A DNA stretch of 64,000 nucleotides, from positions 73,914,287-73,978,286 of the forward strand of contig NC_044282.2 in assembly GCF_004027225.2 (NCBI RefSeq), in the 5' to 3' direction. Source of the stretch: Strigops habroptila (lineage: Eukaryota; Chordata; Aves; Psittaciformes; Psittacidae). Position numbers and translations under genes: made by a program. A model generated the notes under the pieces. It did no database searches. It saw nothing but the letters and a program-made list of their open reading frames with translations, and was not told where the DNA came from. Shown here piece after piece: positions 37,801 to 51,381 of this stretch (position 1 is its first letter; each line of letters begins with the position of its first letter).

Positions 37801-38870
37801 CTGAGGAACTGCCAGAGGAAGACAGGCTAATGTGGGCAAACACAGTGAAGATTTAAAATCATCAGCACGAAAGGGTGCTTTGGATTAATTCCCCTACACA
37901 GAGTGATTAAGATGTAGGACAGGCTATTAAATGTAGTAAAAGATGTTGCAAGATTAAATATGTCCTCGAGACTGAAACCACCCTCTTGCTTCCCACAGCC
38001 CATTAAAGAGCCATCATATAACAATGCTTTCCTGTCCCTACTGAGCCTGGCCACATTTGAAGCTGGAAAGATGACCATTCTGTAAAATTACTCCACTGGC
38101 AATCTCAGCACAGAACCTAATTCTGAGGAAAAATTAACTATTCATTTCATGCTGGCAGCTACATGATAACGGAGGAGAAGGCTCCATCTCTCCTGTAAGA
38201 CTTTTTTGGCTGAATGTGGAAGAGAGTAATAAAAAGAAGTATTTAAATGACATGGCTTTTGAGCCAAAAATCTGTCAGTGCAAGTATGTCTCTATCTATA
38301 GGTACTCACATCTCCAATAGTCTGTCTGCCAGGCAACGTAGAACAAGAGCCTGGGCTCCTCCTCAGTGCAGCATCCATGTCTCCAGACAAAATCCCTGGG
38401 AGGGGAAAGCTCCCAGAGGGATCTCAGAGATCAGGAATCAGCCTAAATGTCCAGCTCTGGCTGAATCAGCACCTTACTAAACCACTTCAGCACTGTGGAA
38501 AACTGCAGATGTCTCCTGCATGCTCTTCATACCTCAAACAAACCTGACCTTGGGGGCACAAAGATGCCTGTGCCAGAACAGTGCCAAGCACCCACCTAAC
38601 ACAAGATCCTGCCATTTCCTTCATTTCTGGAGATCTGACCAAGTATCTCTGTGGTCCTGATACAATGCTAATATTATGTGATTATTTGAGTGAGACTCTC
38701 AACAGCCACTGCTTCTTCAGAGCCACAGCCAGGGCAGGACCTGCCAGGCTGAGGGGACTCGTGTGCTGCACACCAAACCCTGTCACATTGGATTTTAAGG
38801 CACCCAAGCTCTCCCAGGGACAGGGTTTAGGCACCTTTCACACATTTGCCCATCCCCATGGTCAGACATA

Positions 38871-39069
38871 CATAGAATCCCAGATTGGTTTGGGTTGGAA
38901 GGGACCTTACAGATCATCCAGCTCCAACCCCCTGCCACGGGCAGGGACACCTTCCACTAGAGCAGGTTGCTCCAAGCCCCTGTGTCCAACCTGGCCTTGA
39001 ACACTGCCAGGGATGGGGCAGCCACAGCTTCTCTGGGAAAAGTCTGTGCCAGCGCCTCAGCACCCTCAT
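38871..39069 (-). mobile_element. CR1 LINE 3' fragment, antisense
   Basis: It runs from 'catagaatcccagattggtt' through the usual body to 'gcgcctcagcaccctcatag', where it stops. The differences from the 20310 copy are few. Confidence 0.92.
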
Positions 39070-39602
39070 AGTGTACAATTACTGATAAGCTGCACTATAC
39101 ACATTTATCTGCTTTAAAGCTGTCAACTTGACAACTGTATAACAATGTATGTACCTCCCTGAGCCAGCAAATGGTGGTTGAGCCCCTTGTGCTCTCCTTC
39201 CCTGTCTGCTAGTCGTGTATCTGCAATGTCTTTGTAGCAAAACCAGCTGAGACTTCCTGCATCAGCATGTTCAATAACCAGCTGCCCATTTCCTGGTCAG
39301 CATAAAGGATTTCTCCAGTGATTCTGTATAGCTTGCATAGGTCCTGGGACAGCAGATGTGGCAGCTCCCTTTGGATGCTACTGCCTGCTCTGTTGGTAGC
39401 CCCTCCAATGATGCAGCTTTTTACCAGTATTAGTGAAGCTAATCCTGGGGCTTTAGTATGATGAGATCATCCTCCTCAACAAAGAGGTTAATGAAGTGCT
39501 TTCACTTCACTGCACTTCCAAAACATTTAGGAGAAAGATTCAAATACAACTCCAGGCAGCTCTAAGTAAAGGACAGTCTTCTGCAGAACGGCCTTTGTAC
39601 AT

Positions 39603-40107
39603 CTTGTCCAGCTCTGGGGCAACAGCACAAGAAGGACATGGAGCTGCTGGAGTGAGGCCAGAGGCTGCCACGGAGCTGCTGCGAGGGCTGGAGCAGCTCT
39701 GCTCTGGAGCCAGGCTGAGAGAGCTGGGCTGGGGCAGCCTGGAGAAGAGAAGGCTCCTGAAGGGGAGACCTTAGAGCAGCTCCAGTGCCTAAAGGGGCTC
39801 CAGGAAACCTGGAGAGGGGCTTTGGACAAGGGCCTGTAGGGACAGGCCAAGGGGAATGGCTTTAACCTGCCAGAGGGGAGATTGAGATGAGCTCTGAGGC
39901 AGAAGCTCTTCCCTGTGAGGGTGCTGAGGCGCTGGCACAGACTTTTCCCAGAGAAGCTGTGGCTGCCCCATCCCTGGCAGTGTTCAAGGCCAGGTTGGAC
40001 ACAGGGGCTTGGAGCAACCTGCTCTAGTGGAAGGTGTCCCTGCCCGTGGCAGGAGGTTGGAACCAGACGAGCTTTAAGGTCCCTTCCAACCCAAACCAAT
40101 CTATGAC
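39603..40107 (+). mobile_element. CR1 LINE 3' fragment, sense, long
   Basis: It runs from 'cttgtccagctctggggcaa' through 'ggagctgctgcgagggctgg' and 'gtgagggtgctgaggcgctg' to 'ttccaacccaaaccaatcta'. From about 39830 it is nearly base-identical to the copies at 42731, 45215 and 48853. An antisense open frame of 236 codons (39527-40237) runs through it. This is a by-product of the G+C-rich repeat, not a gene. Confidence 0.93.
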
Positions 40108-42730
40108 CTTTGTTGCCAGCATGGCCATCAGCCACCCAGCAAGGGGAATCTGTGCATCTCACTCCAAGCTGCCTCTTAAAACACATGAAATGATGCCACT
40201 GATGTTGGCTGCCCGGGCACCTTCTCTTATGTTTCAAATACCATTTAATTCAACAGGGATTAAATCAGTCCAATATAGGAAGTACCCTGCAACTTGAAAA
40301 TGCTAAATAAGCAGTTGCAATAGTTGTGCAAGTTTGTAAGCCATCTGCAGGGGTATGGTACTTTGTATTGTTGCACAAGGGGCTTCGACATCCAGACAGA
40401 GCTCAGAATGACTCACGAGCCATCAAACTTGAGAGCTCTCACAGCTGCTTATCTGCAGCATCAGAACAAAACAAGTATTTTAAACAAGGTCTCCTCTGTT
40501 TATTTCCTGGTTACTTCACTAATGGCAAAGCCATTTACGTATTTCCTCCCCCTAAACATACAAATAATGGAGAAAAGGTTTTGTGTAGGTTTACAAGGAC
40601 TAAAAACGTGTGCCTTCAGACAGAGGGAGATTTTTTGCTCCTTAGCTGAGCATTTCCTGAGTAGGTTGTGCAGTACAGTCGCAGCTATCCTGTCTATCTG
40701 ATTAATACTAATAATGAAATAGAAATATAATCATGTTGTGCAATATAATAAATTCTAGAGGAATAAAAAAGTCCAACATCCTCCTCTGTCAGTAGCTGCA
40801 GACTAGGACTGTATCTCCTGAGACTGGCCAGAATGAAGACAAAAAGACATAATTATTCCCAAAGTTCTGGGCAATAAAAGGCAGACGTGACTGTAACTAC
40901 AAACTGAAGGAAAACTCCAAGTAAAACAGTTGGGGGGGTTACAAATCAGATTATATTACACATATATGACCACTGCAAGTCATGTTAAAAAGACAACAGA
41001 ACCACACTACCTACTATTTCATTACACAGGATGAGGTCAGATACTACAGTGCTGAGGGCAAGGAAGGTAGAATAAGGCTATAAATGAGCTGTCAGAGTAG
41101 CTGCTGTACCAAAATGCAGGCAGCATCCTGAAATTTCTGGAGAAAATTGAGAAATATAGAGAGCCTCAGCGGTTTAAGGCTAGAGAAATGCCATTAAAAC
41201 AATGCAGTCTGGCTTCCTGCCCTGCGGAGACAAAGGAATTCTGATAATAATTCCAGGAATGCCTGGTTTCCTTTTCGCTGCTGGAAGTGGACATGGTCTA
41301 AAGAAGTCTGTGGGTTTTTTAACTCTAGGAAAATTTTGGCAAAAACAATTAGACCAAAATGAAGTTCATGAACAACATTTTTCATGTGATTTAGGAGATA
41401 AACAGAAGATGTGTAGTAATAAATTATTGCAAAAGGTTCTATTCTCCATTTCTGTGGTTTTCCTGAAGCCTGAAAAGCTGTTTCAATGCCTCTACGTTAC
41501 TGCCTGCCATTCATCAGGACAACCCTGCTCTGATATTCACCTACGGAAAGAGCAGAATAAAGCCTGTATCACTTACCCTCCATCCCTTTGTTCACATCAC
41601 GTTGCACACAAGAAGGAAACCCATCTGCCCCAGCTGGCAAACCTCCCATGAGAGGTCACCCCATGATGCTTCCTCCATCCACCTGCTTCTCCAGGGATAC
41701 TGGAATAGGAACTGCAGCACCACGATCTGTTGTGCTACAGTTAAGTGTTAACAAAGTCCCTACATAGAGTGAGAAATCTTACACAGATGATGACCCCCCC
41801 CTAGCAAGCCACTGGCATTGCCTAGATGATACCAACTGTCCAGCCTCTGTGGAGTTTACCAGAGCATGAACTAGACCATTCCTCACAAACTCAACAGATA
41901 CTTCCAATCTTCATGAAGACTAACAGAAAAATCTCAAAGCATGGGCTTGGAGAGTAAAAGGAATCTCCTTTCCTCCCATTCTTCTAATAGCAGCAATTAC
42001 GACACACCGACTCCAGCAACAGTTGACACACAAAACAACTTCTTCCTGGAAACGTGCCAGGAGCACAGGGAAATTATAAGCTGTCTTTCCTGTAGCATAA
42101 ACACATTTCAATGAGGCTCTGCAACAACAACAGCAGCAGCAGGAGGATTATCAGGCAGAGTAGCCTCTACACACCACCTGCCCCTGTGCCGAGAGCCACC
42201 AGTGCTGCTGGGCCAGGCTCCGTGGGCCAGGGAAAAGGCATGATCTCAGGCAGCAGAGCTAACCTCTTCTTGAGCACTCAGGATCCAGTGCTGGCAGGAA
42301 CTGAACTCTTCAGTTGAGTGGCAAGTTCCATCATTCCTCATTAGACAAACAGAACTTGGCAGACTTGGGAAGCAAATGGAGCAGTAATGGGAAGTGCCTG
42401 CTTTGTTTGATGGGCTTTGGGTTGGGGTTTTTTTGGGAGTGGGTTGTCCCAATGTTGTCCCATGGTTACAAACAGACAGAAGGAAAAAAGGCATTTAACA
42501 CATCTCTAAACCACTTTATAGGCTGGGAAGTGGTAGTGAGCTGTTATTTTCCCCACTTCAGTCTCCTCCAAGCAGGTCTGTGGATGAAGTCGTTCCCCTC
42601 CAATGACTTGCAATATTCCCAGGTTTCCTTCTCACTCTCTCTTAAGGGAATGCTTGCAGGGGCAGCCAACATAGTTGGCTGAGTTTTGCTAAGAGTTATT
42701 TGCTATATCATTAGACATTTAGAGTAGACA

Positions 42731-42953
42731 TTAGGCAGAAGTTCTTCCCTGTGAGGGTGCTGAGGCGCTGGCACAGACTTTTCCCAGAGAAGCTGTGGCT
42801 GCCCCATCCCTGGCAGTGTTCAAGGCCAGGTTGGACACAGGGGCTTGGAGCAACCTGCTCTAGTGGAAGGTGTCCCTGCCCGTGGCAGGGGCTTGGAACT
42901 GGAGGAGCTTTAAGGTCCCTTCCAACCCAAACCGCTCTGTGATTCTATGATTC
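42731..42953 (+). mobile_element. CR1 LINE 3' fragment, sense
   Basis: It starts at 'ggcagaagttcttccctgtg', has the full 3' body, and ends with terminal octamers 'gattctatgattct'. The 3' end is intact and the 5' end truncated. Confidence 0.93.
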
Positions 42954-45214
42954 TTTGACCAGAGGCCTGGCTCCACAGACAGCAAACAGGACCAACTTAC
43001 ACTGTACAGGGCAGCAAAAACAGTGCTACGGTGGCAGAACATGTGTGGTGCCTAGAGGGGGGTATTAAAAGGACACGGGCTTTTTCTGGTTTGAATGAAG
43101 TGCTCCTTTAGTAAGTGATAGAGGGGTGCTATGAAGGGTTAACTTTACTGAACAGAGCACCAAGCTGGCATCTGACACTGGAGACAGGCAGAAGGATTTG
43201 GTTTCTGTATTCCCCACAAAGGGAATTGTTACCTACTCTTACCGCAGGCAGACTGCACTCCTGATACAACTGTTTTGGTTTGGTTTTCTAGAAACTAACT
43301 CGAATTACTCTAAGAGGCAAACTCTGGACCTCTCAGTAAGATCCACACTCCCAGGAACACTCTGAGGGCTGCTTCCCATCATCAGAGAAAAAAGAAAAGC
43401 CCAAGATTCAGTAACAGTGTTATAGCAGACTTACTCAAGTGCACAACTTTGTGGGTAAAACAGAATTAGAACTTCCTGGCCAACATTTTAATGAAACATT
43501 TATCATTTTCACCTAAACATCAAGAGTGTTATCTAAAAATCATCTGAACATGACTGATGCTGTTGCAGTTGAGGGCACCACTTTCAGCTGAACAGAGAAG
43601 AGGCCCAACATGCAGCAACACCATTTCCTTTAATCCTGATCTGCTCCTGAGCTCCCACTGGTTTTGACCTCACAGAAGAACTTCAGCCATGGACACCAAA
43701 TACAGTGATGATCCTGTGGCCAGGGCACTGCTCCAGGGCAGTAAATGACCAAAGATCAGCCTTTTAGTTCAGACTGGTCATTGAACAGACACCAGCTTTC
43801 CTTACAAGAAATACCAGTAAAGAGCCTTTCGTCAACTTCCAGATTTGTTTGTTGATCACCATCCTCACTGACGACCGTTCATATTGAGATGAAAATGCCT
43901 AGACTTGCTTATATGTTTCTTTAATAATGCCTATACTCACAGGTTTGTTAAGCACAAACATGCAAGTCATTGCTCTGTCTTAGAACAATATGGGATTAAA
44001 AGGTCAGGTCTCAGAAGGATCGGACCTTTTGGGTAGGAAAAGACTACAGGATAGACTCACACTTGGGTCTGCAGCTTTCAGAGTGGAAAAGAGAAAGAGA
44101 GGGAAGCAGAGTGGGAGGAAGGAAACTCGACCTCAGTTTGAACTACCAAGTGAGACAGATCTCTTATTGTGGCAGGCAGAGGAATGCAGACCTGGTTGGA
44201 AAAGTAAAATCAGAGGAAGCAAGTAATCATCAGCAAACTTCTTTTCAGAAAATCACCTTATCTTTACTGCCTCATTCTTAACATGAACACAATGTTTCTT
44301 ACATTATGGTAAAGAATTCCCTGGAAGCTTAAACAGAAGTGATTTCTTTCTTCTAGACAGTTTTCCTCCAGTCACCCATTACCTCCAAAACAAGTCCACA
44401 ATCCCTTGAGACTCAAAGCATTTCCCACCGACCATGTTAAATGTTGGCAACAGCCAGTTTTGTTTCAGAAACTCTCTCTATGCAATATCGATTCCTACTT
44501 TTCCTTACTAGCACTCATCAAAGCCCAAATCTCCACTGCTGGTCCCACCTAACCAGTTCCTTTCCTCAGCTGGCAACTAAGTACGTTCCAGAACTGTAAA
44601 ATAAATACATCAAAACAAGTTGCAAATGGTTGTTACTTGGAAGCTCTTACGGCTGCACAGTTGTTAAGTACCACACTTAGTGCAACGATAGTTGCAGTGC
44701 TGCCAATAGTGACATTTTAGTCTGTTTTATTAAAAATATTTGTCTTAGCACATAGATATTGAACAACTCACGTCAACAGTGTCAAAAGCAGAAGTTGGTG
44801 ACACTTTTTTCATAACTCACTTCTCAAGATAACACATAGAAAGCTGAAAATAAAAGTACATACTCTGCAACTGCGCAATGTGTTTCGAGTAAGCATCAGC
44901 CAGATCTTAGCTCTGGCATTCTGATCAATACAGAAACCTCACCTGCAAACCATTTTCCCCCCTTCTGTACCAATGTTCACACATGTAACTGAAACTACCA
45001 GCAGAACTGGCTGTTCTAACTGAAAACAAACTCCAAAGCACTTCAGCAAATATGCTTGCTCAACTCTATAGTAGCACAGTAGCTACAGGGGAACATGCCC
45101 TAAGGCTTCCTGGAGCGACTGTGCCTAGAGCTGTCATTTGGACATGTAGAAATGTCCATTTCTATGAATTCTATAAAGATGCCTCAGACCATAATCCCCA
45201 GGCGTTCAGATCCT

Positions 45215-45937
45215 ACCTGTCTCACAGGGATGTGGGTTGAGAGCAGCCCTGAGGAGAAGAACTTGGGGACGTTGGATGAGGAGAAGCTTCCCATGACCCG
45301 GCTTCAGTGTGCGCTTGAGCCCAGAACCCCCCGTGCGCTGGGCTGCACCCCCAGAGCGTGAGCAGCAGGTCAGGGAGGGGATCCTGCCCCTCTGCTGCAC
45401 TCTGGGGAGACCCCCCCTGAGTCCTGATCCAGCTCTGGGGCAACAGCACAAGAGGGACGTGGAGCTGCTGGAGCGAGGCCAGAGGAGGCCCCGGAGCTGC
45501 TGCGAGGGCTGGAGCAGCTCTGCTCTGGAGCCAGGCTGAGAGAGCTGGGCTGGGGCAGCCTGGAGAAGAGAAGGCTCCTGAAGGGGAGACCTTAGAGCAG
45601 CTCCAGTGCCCAAAGGGGCTCCAGGAAACCTGGAGAGGGGCTTTGGACAAGGGCCTGTAGGGACAGGCCAAGGGGAATGGCTTTAACCTGCCAGAGGGGA
45701 GACTGAGATGAGCTCTGAGGCAGAAGCTCTTCCCTGTGAGGGTGCTGAGGCGCTGGCACAGACTTTTCCCAGAGAAGCTGTGGCTGCCCCATCCCTGGCA
45801 GTGTTCAAGGCCAGGTTGGACACAGGGGCTTGGAGCAACCTGCTCTAGTGGAAGGTGTCCCTGCCTGTGGCAGGGGGTTGGAGCTGGATGAGCTTTAAGG
45901 TCCCTTCCAACACAAACCAGTCTGTGATACTATAAAC
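45215..45937 (+). mobile_element. CR1 LINE 3' fragment, sense, longest copy
   Basis: It extends further 5' than any other copy, from 'ctgtctcacagggatgtggg' and 'cttggggacgttggatgagg' through 'cagagcgtgagcagcaggtc' to 'ccaacacaaaccagtctgtg'. It ends in degenerate terminal repeats. The extra 5' part belongs to the distal end of the CR1 coding region and 3' UTR, but no intact reverse-transcriptase frame is present. Confidence 0.93.
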
Positions 45938-46804
45938 ATTCACTCAAGTCTGCTGATTCAGATAAATATCTTTCCAGGAAAAAGAATATTTGTTCTTTTG
46001 AGTCAGGATTGGAAAATATCATGGAAAACACGAATTGTGAAATCAGTGCTAATATTCTGGGGAAAATGTCTTTGCAAGTTATTTACTGCTTCGTGATCAG
46101 ATCTGAGGAAATTTCACAACTCACAGAAAAGATTTCCCACACTGTAAGAAAATCATTTCCCATACTGTATATTGCAACTCTTCTTAAATTAAGTTAATTT
46201 CCCTGTTGAAATAATGGATCAAACCCACACAGCCTCCAGTTCATTTGGTGCACTGAATAGACCACATGCCAAGCCAAAGCCACTTTCATCCTGTAAAAAA
46301 AGAGACTGCTGAATCAGCAGTGTCATACACTAGATTAAATTTGCCACTAATCCAAGCAGATACACCACTTACTTTGTCCTACATGTTAAGCACACCCCCA
46401 GCCTATTAAAGGCCACGTATTTCACTAAACAGTTCTGGTTCATAATTCCCAGTTAATGTCCCAGCACAAATTAAAAGGGAGTTTAAATTCTACTTCCCTT
46501 TGCTGATGCATATCTTTGTGAGCAGCCACTTTGCCACCCCTGGCAGGGTGCACTGCCACTAATCACTTCCCCTCTTACCGTGCTGTAAAATGGGTCCTTT
46601 CACTTTGGAGATGGCTGACACTGGAGCAGGCACAAGCTAAGACACTCAGCCCACTACTGCTCCACTGGGCACGGATGGTGCCAGGGCAGGAAGGAAGGAA
46701 GGAACTACGCTGTGCAACAACACACAACCAGGTGAACACAGTGTGACTGGCAAAGAGGGGTGACCTGCTTGAAGTTTAGGTGTGCTCCTGGGCAGAGATA
46801 GATG

Positions 46805-46980
46805 ATCATAGAATCATAGAATGGTTTGGGCTGGAAAGGACCTTAAGATCATCCAGTTCCAACTCCTGTCACAGGCAGGGACACCTTCCACTAGAACAGG
46901 TTGCTCCAAGCCCCTGTGTCCAACCTGGCCTTGAACACTGCAAGGGATGAGGCAGCCACAGCTTCTCTGGGCACCCTGTT
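46805..46980 (-). mobile_element. CR1 LINE 3' fragment, antisense
   Basis: Two terminal octamers are followed by 'ggtttgggctggaaaggacc' and the body as far as 'ccacagcttctctgggcacc'. Confidence 0.9.
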
Positions 46981-48852
46981 TCTCTGCAGCTTGGCAGGGC
47001 AGCTCTCCCAGGACAATCTGCTTCCCTCCACCAGCAGCCTGGAATCAATAGTGTTGGATTGATAGATACTTTCATCATGCTGAGAGTCATTTCCCAAACC
47101 ACGAGCCTTTACCTGCTAATCGTCAAGTTTACATTTGCACAAGTAATTGGCTTTTACCTCCTGCTCTTGCTGCTACAGATTTAAGAGCCTTTAAACACTT
47201 CTTGCCAAGAACTGGGTCTAACAGAGCATGGCAAGTCACTTCACACTGTAATTAAGTCTTCCTGGCCCTGTGAACCATGATAGAAAAGTTAATCAAGCAT
47301 AAAAGAAATTAGGGATATTGTTACTCAAAACACCTCAATTTTATAAGTGGTGTTTCTTAACTGGGAGATTATTTCCCGTCTGTCATTGGTTTGTTCTAAC
47401 TTCTCTGTGGAAAGGCTGCACAAAAATGATGTTTATTTGAAATGTCACCTTTAGCAATCTTCAGACCAAGATTAAGCTCAATAAGCTCATAGCACATGAA
47501 ATTGAAAATCTGCTGAATGAAAGATGAGTTTGCCTGAACTGCAGTTTCCATAATGTAATTGCACACAATCAAAGGTAAGATTGCTATCCCCAGCAGATCT
47601 CTCTCTAGTAAAGTACCTGGGTTGTGGTAACAGAATAGGTTAATTACTGTTTCCCCCCAATAAAATCACTTCCATATAGTTTTTACTTATTACATTAGAG
47701 CAAATGATGCACACACATTCTTCAATAGGATTTCTCTCTTCACGAAGGCAATCATCATTAGCAAACTCCCAAGTCCTTGCTCAGTCTTTACTCTGTGGTT
47801 ACTTGAAAGAACTCTCACTAAGATCACAACAAAGTCTTCAGGTTTTACCCCATTCTCACTGCCATTGTCTGACAGTGACTGAGAATTAATAAATAAGCAC
47901 TTTCCTTACACTGCAGCTTCCTTCTTTATGGCCTTAAAATTTTGCTTCTATCTTCTTGTCAAACACACCCCTTATGTTTGACATGTTTATTGGGGGATAA
48001 ATATGCACATTGTCAAATTTCACACTCAGAAACATTACTTCGACCCTGGAGCAGATGTTCACATTGTATATTTTTGCAGCTGGAGAACCCATAGAAGACA
48101 AATATACTTTGAAAAAGGCAGCAAGATTGAGGCCATATGAATGAAGATTTAAGATCAAGATTTAAGCAAACCAATTTTTTAAATAATAATAATAAACCCC
48201 CCAAAATATCATTCAAATGAAGGCAGATCCTGTCACAAAGTCAGACGACAAGTTTCAAGAGTGAAAAAAGTCCATTTTCAAGTGTGCCACTGAGGGCCTT
48301 TTTTAAAGCACCAGCATACACACACAGACACTTCTGCAATGCTTAGCTAGCTATATCTAACCTCTAAAAAATGTACCATTTAATATTAGTATGCTGCAGG
48401 TCTTGTATTTGCTCTGAGAAGAGCTCTACTGTCAACTCCCATGAATTAATTCAGCTTTTTATGAAAGTATTGGAAGATGAAATATCTGACATTGAATAAA
48501 GAGATTACATCAGAGCCTTCTGGAGATGTGCACAACATGTTCTTTTATGTCAAGCCCAGTCCCCCAGCCTGCAGCTCACTAAGCAGGACAGTGTGTACAA
48601 GAGCACTAACAGATACAGGACACCCCCCTGCACACTGGTATTTCCATCCCTGGGTTCTCACAGCACTTTCCTTTTCAACCAACACAGACCTTCCACATAG
48701 CTGTAAATTTAGGACATTCAAGGGTGGATATTGATGATTTTAACAAAACTAACATAACTTGAGCCGGGATTGATTTAAAGATCCCTTCTTCATGCCTTTT
48801 CATTCTGATGGCCTAATTTTGCTGCTGTTTTATCAGATTGATACTAGCATAA

Positions 48853-49250
48853 GGCTGAGAGAGCTGGGCTGGGTCAGCCTGGAAGAGAGAAGGTGCTGGG
48901 GAGACTGCAGGGCAGCTCCAGTGCCTAAAGGGGCTCCAGGAAACCTGGAGAGGGGCTTTGGACAAGGGCCTGTAGGGACAGGCCAAGGGGAATGGCTTTA
49001 ACCTGCCAGAGGGGAGACTGAGATGAGCTCTGAGGCAGAAGCTCTTCCCTGTGAGGGTGCTGAGGCGCTGGCACAGACTTTTCCCAGAGAAGCTGTGGCT
49101 GCCCCATCCCTGGCAGTGTTCAAGGCCAGGTTGGACACAGGGGCTTGGAGCAACCTGCTCTAGTGAAAGGTGTCCCTGCCCATGGCAGGGGTTGGAGCTG
49201 GAGGAGCTTTAAGGTCCCTTCAACCCAAAGCAGTCTGGGATTCTATGATA
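48853..49250 (+). mobile_element. CR1 LINE 3' fragment, sense
   Basis: It runs from 'ggctgagagagctgggctgg' to 'gtctgggattctatgataag'. It has an internal deletion after 'gaagagagaaggtgctgggg' compared with the 45215 copy, then near identity. Confidence 0.93.
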
Positions 49251-50525
49251 AGAAGGGGCTACATTTGGCCACACTGTGGTTTGTCACTTCTATCTGTCTG
49301 ACATTGTACTTCTGCCATCCTGACTGTTTCTCTGCATCCCCCTTTGCAGCCAGCCATGGACATGGAAGAATTGCTTCTCAGAGACTGAAGTTCCAACATG
49401 GAAGTTTTAGCATGAAAACCGTGTTACTGAGCATGGGACACGTGCACTGTTCAAACACCAATGACCATGAGCTTCACAGGGAGGTTTTCAGTGATTGTCC
49501 TCACATCTCTGCTCCCACCATGCCTGCTTTGTTACAGGAGCAAGTAATAACCCTGCCAAATGGGAGTTACAAGACCTCCTGTTATATAGTGTGGAAGGAA
49601 TAAAAGGAGAATGAAGTCATGAAGGGCCTCATTTACTGCAGGTCAAGGAACTGGTAATGTCTGCTCAGCCCCATCACACGTCCCTCTGTCCCACACACAC
49701 CATGTGGGTGGGCTGAGCTGACCCAGAACAGACCCTCTCCGTTAAATAAATGCTCCTTTCAAAAGGGGAATTGCCCATATTTCTTCCTGGTAGTTCTCTT
49801 CCCACCTCCAGAGAGGAAATGTCTAGTTACTCAGCCCATTTCAAAGACTATTCACTCACTGACTTATCTCCATGGGAAGAAAGTACTTAGGACATTTTCT
49901 TTTAGAGGCTTCTAAGAGATTCGTCAATGTAATGAACATGATGATATATATGTCCATGACATCTATTTCGTGTAATAAACCAGTTCAGACTATGTTCCAA
50001 TGGGAAGCTGTGTGGATGAGATTATTAATGTGCAAGGCTAAGTGAAAAGCTGCTCCTGATTTGTTTACTTGTACTATTCAATGCATGCAGGTGTGAAGAG
50101 AAGCAATTTTCCCTAAAAATACAGGACAAGCTCAATGTTCTCTCTCTGGCTTCTGTGTCAGAAACTCATAAACACTTCCCAGTTTCTCTTTGAGGAAGGA
50201 AAGGTTAAAGCTTCTTTAAATTACAGCAGATGTGAAGTCAGTGACTGAAATGATGGCAGCCTGTCCACACAGCCGCCCTCGAGGACATGCTGTCAGTTAA
50301 GGATTTGGTTGTAGCCACACTCAAGTTGTCAACAGTCTGAAAACACGTCTTGCCCACAGCCATGGGGCCTCTGACTGACAGAAACACCACAAGCCAGAGC
50401 TCTTCCCGAGGGGCTGGACCTGACACATGTGCCCTTGAAGTGCCAAGTGATGTGTTTTAAGTGCGCTTACCACAGTGTGCCTCTACCACATACGCATGCC
50501 TATGGTTTCAGGTCAGATTTAAAAC

Positions 50526-50613
50526 AGGTTTAGTGGTGGTCTTGGCAGTCCTGGGTTAATGATTTGACTTGACGGTCTTAAAGGTCTTTTCCAACTTTGT
50601 TGATTCTATGATT
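50526..50613 (+). mobile_element. CR1 LINE 3' end, sense, short, second subfamily
   Basis: 'gtttagtggtggtcttggca' leads to 'ggtcttttccaactttgttg' and one terminal octamer. Only the last 90 bases of the element remain. Confidence 0.85.
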
Positions 50614-50964
50614 TAGATGGAACTCAGGCTACTATACCCAAAACTGTATTCTTTTCTCTACATGCACTGACGTGGGCTCCCCAAATAAACAGCATGCCAA
50701 GAAGTTAATTCCACCAGCACCGCACAATAACTGGTTTACATGGCAGCACTTTGTGTAACGCTGTTGCAGCACATCCACTGCTCTCTCTGTAGTTCTTTCC
50801 ACTATCAGAACACTGCACTCAGCTCACTCAAAGTGTAACAATTTGATTTTCATTGCAAGTTATAGAAATACCATACAAAATGTATACATCTGGTTGCATT
50901 TTCTTACACAACTACTGTATTAATAACTGCTCCAGGCACTGCAAGAGGAACTCCAGCTTGTGTC

Positions 50965-51381
50965 AAGAGCACAAGTGTGATGAGGAACGGCTGAGGGACC
51001 TGGGGGGGTTTAGTCTGGAGAAGAGAAGGCTCAGGGGGGACCTTCTCGCTCTCTCCAACTGCCTGACAGGAGGATGGAACCAGGAGGGGGCTGGTCTCTG
51101 CTCCCAAGGAACAAGAGATGGGACAAGAGGAAACAGCCTCAAGTTGCACCAGGGGAGGGTTAGATGGAGATGAGGAACAATTCCTTCCCAAAGGGTGCTC
51201 AGGCATTGGAACAGGCTGCCCAGGGCAGGGCTGGAGTCACCGTCCCTGCAAGTGTTCACACCCCGTGTAGCCGAGGCCTCAGTGCCATGGGTTAGTGGTG
51301 GCAGTGCTGGGGAATGGTTGGACTTGATGAGCTTAAAGGTCTTTTCCAACCAAGTCAATCCTCTGATTCTATGATTCTGTG
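50965..51381 (+). mobile_element. CR1 LINE 3' fragment, sense, second subfamily
   Basis: It runs from 'gatgaggaacggctgaggga' and 'agtctggagaagagaaggct' through 'gggacaagaggaaacagcct' and 'cgtgtagccgaggcctcagt' to 'gattctatgattctgt'. It matches 34550 closely and extends further 5'. Confidence 0.92.

Noticed and set aside
39527..40237. Open frame of 236 codons on the minus strand
   Set aside because: It is antisense through a CR1 copy; the same peptide pieces recur in every antisense CR1 in the window, so the frame belongs to the repeat.
41202..41651. Plus-strand frame of 149 codons
   Set aside because: No domain, no splice or polyadenylation context, and codon use looks random. A length of 149 codons is possible by chance among frames in 64 kb. 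A protein search could still overturn this.
44943..44988. Minus-strand exon-like segment with donor GCAG|GTGAGG in the 23-kb intron
   Set aside because: The only open phase (2) does not match the phase-1 junction between the 45-base exons, and the pyrimidine tract is weak.
45206..45671. Minus-strand frames of 135 and 149 codons
   Set aside because: Both are antisense to the long CR1 at 45215-45937.
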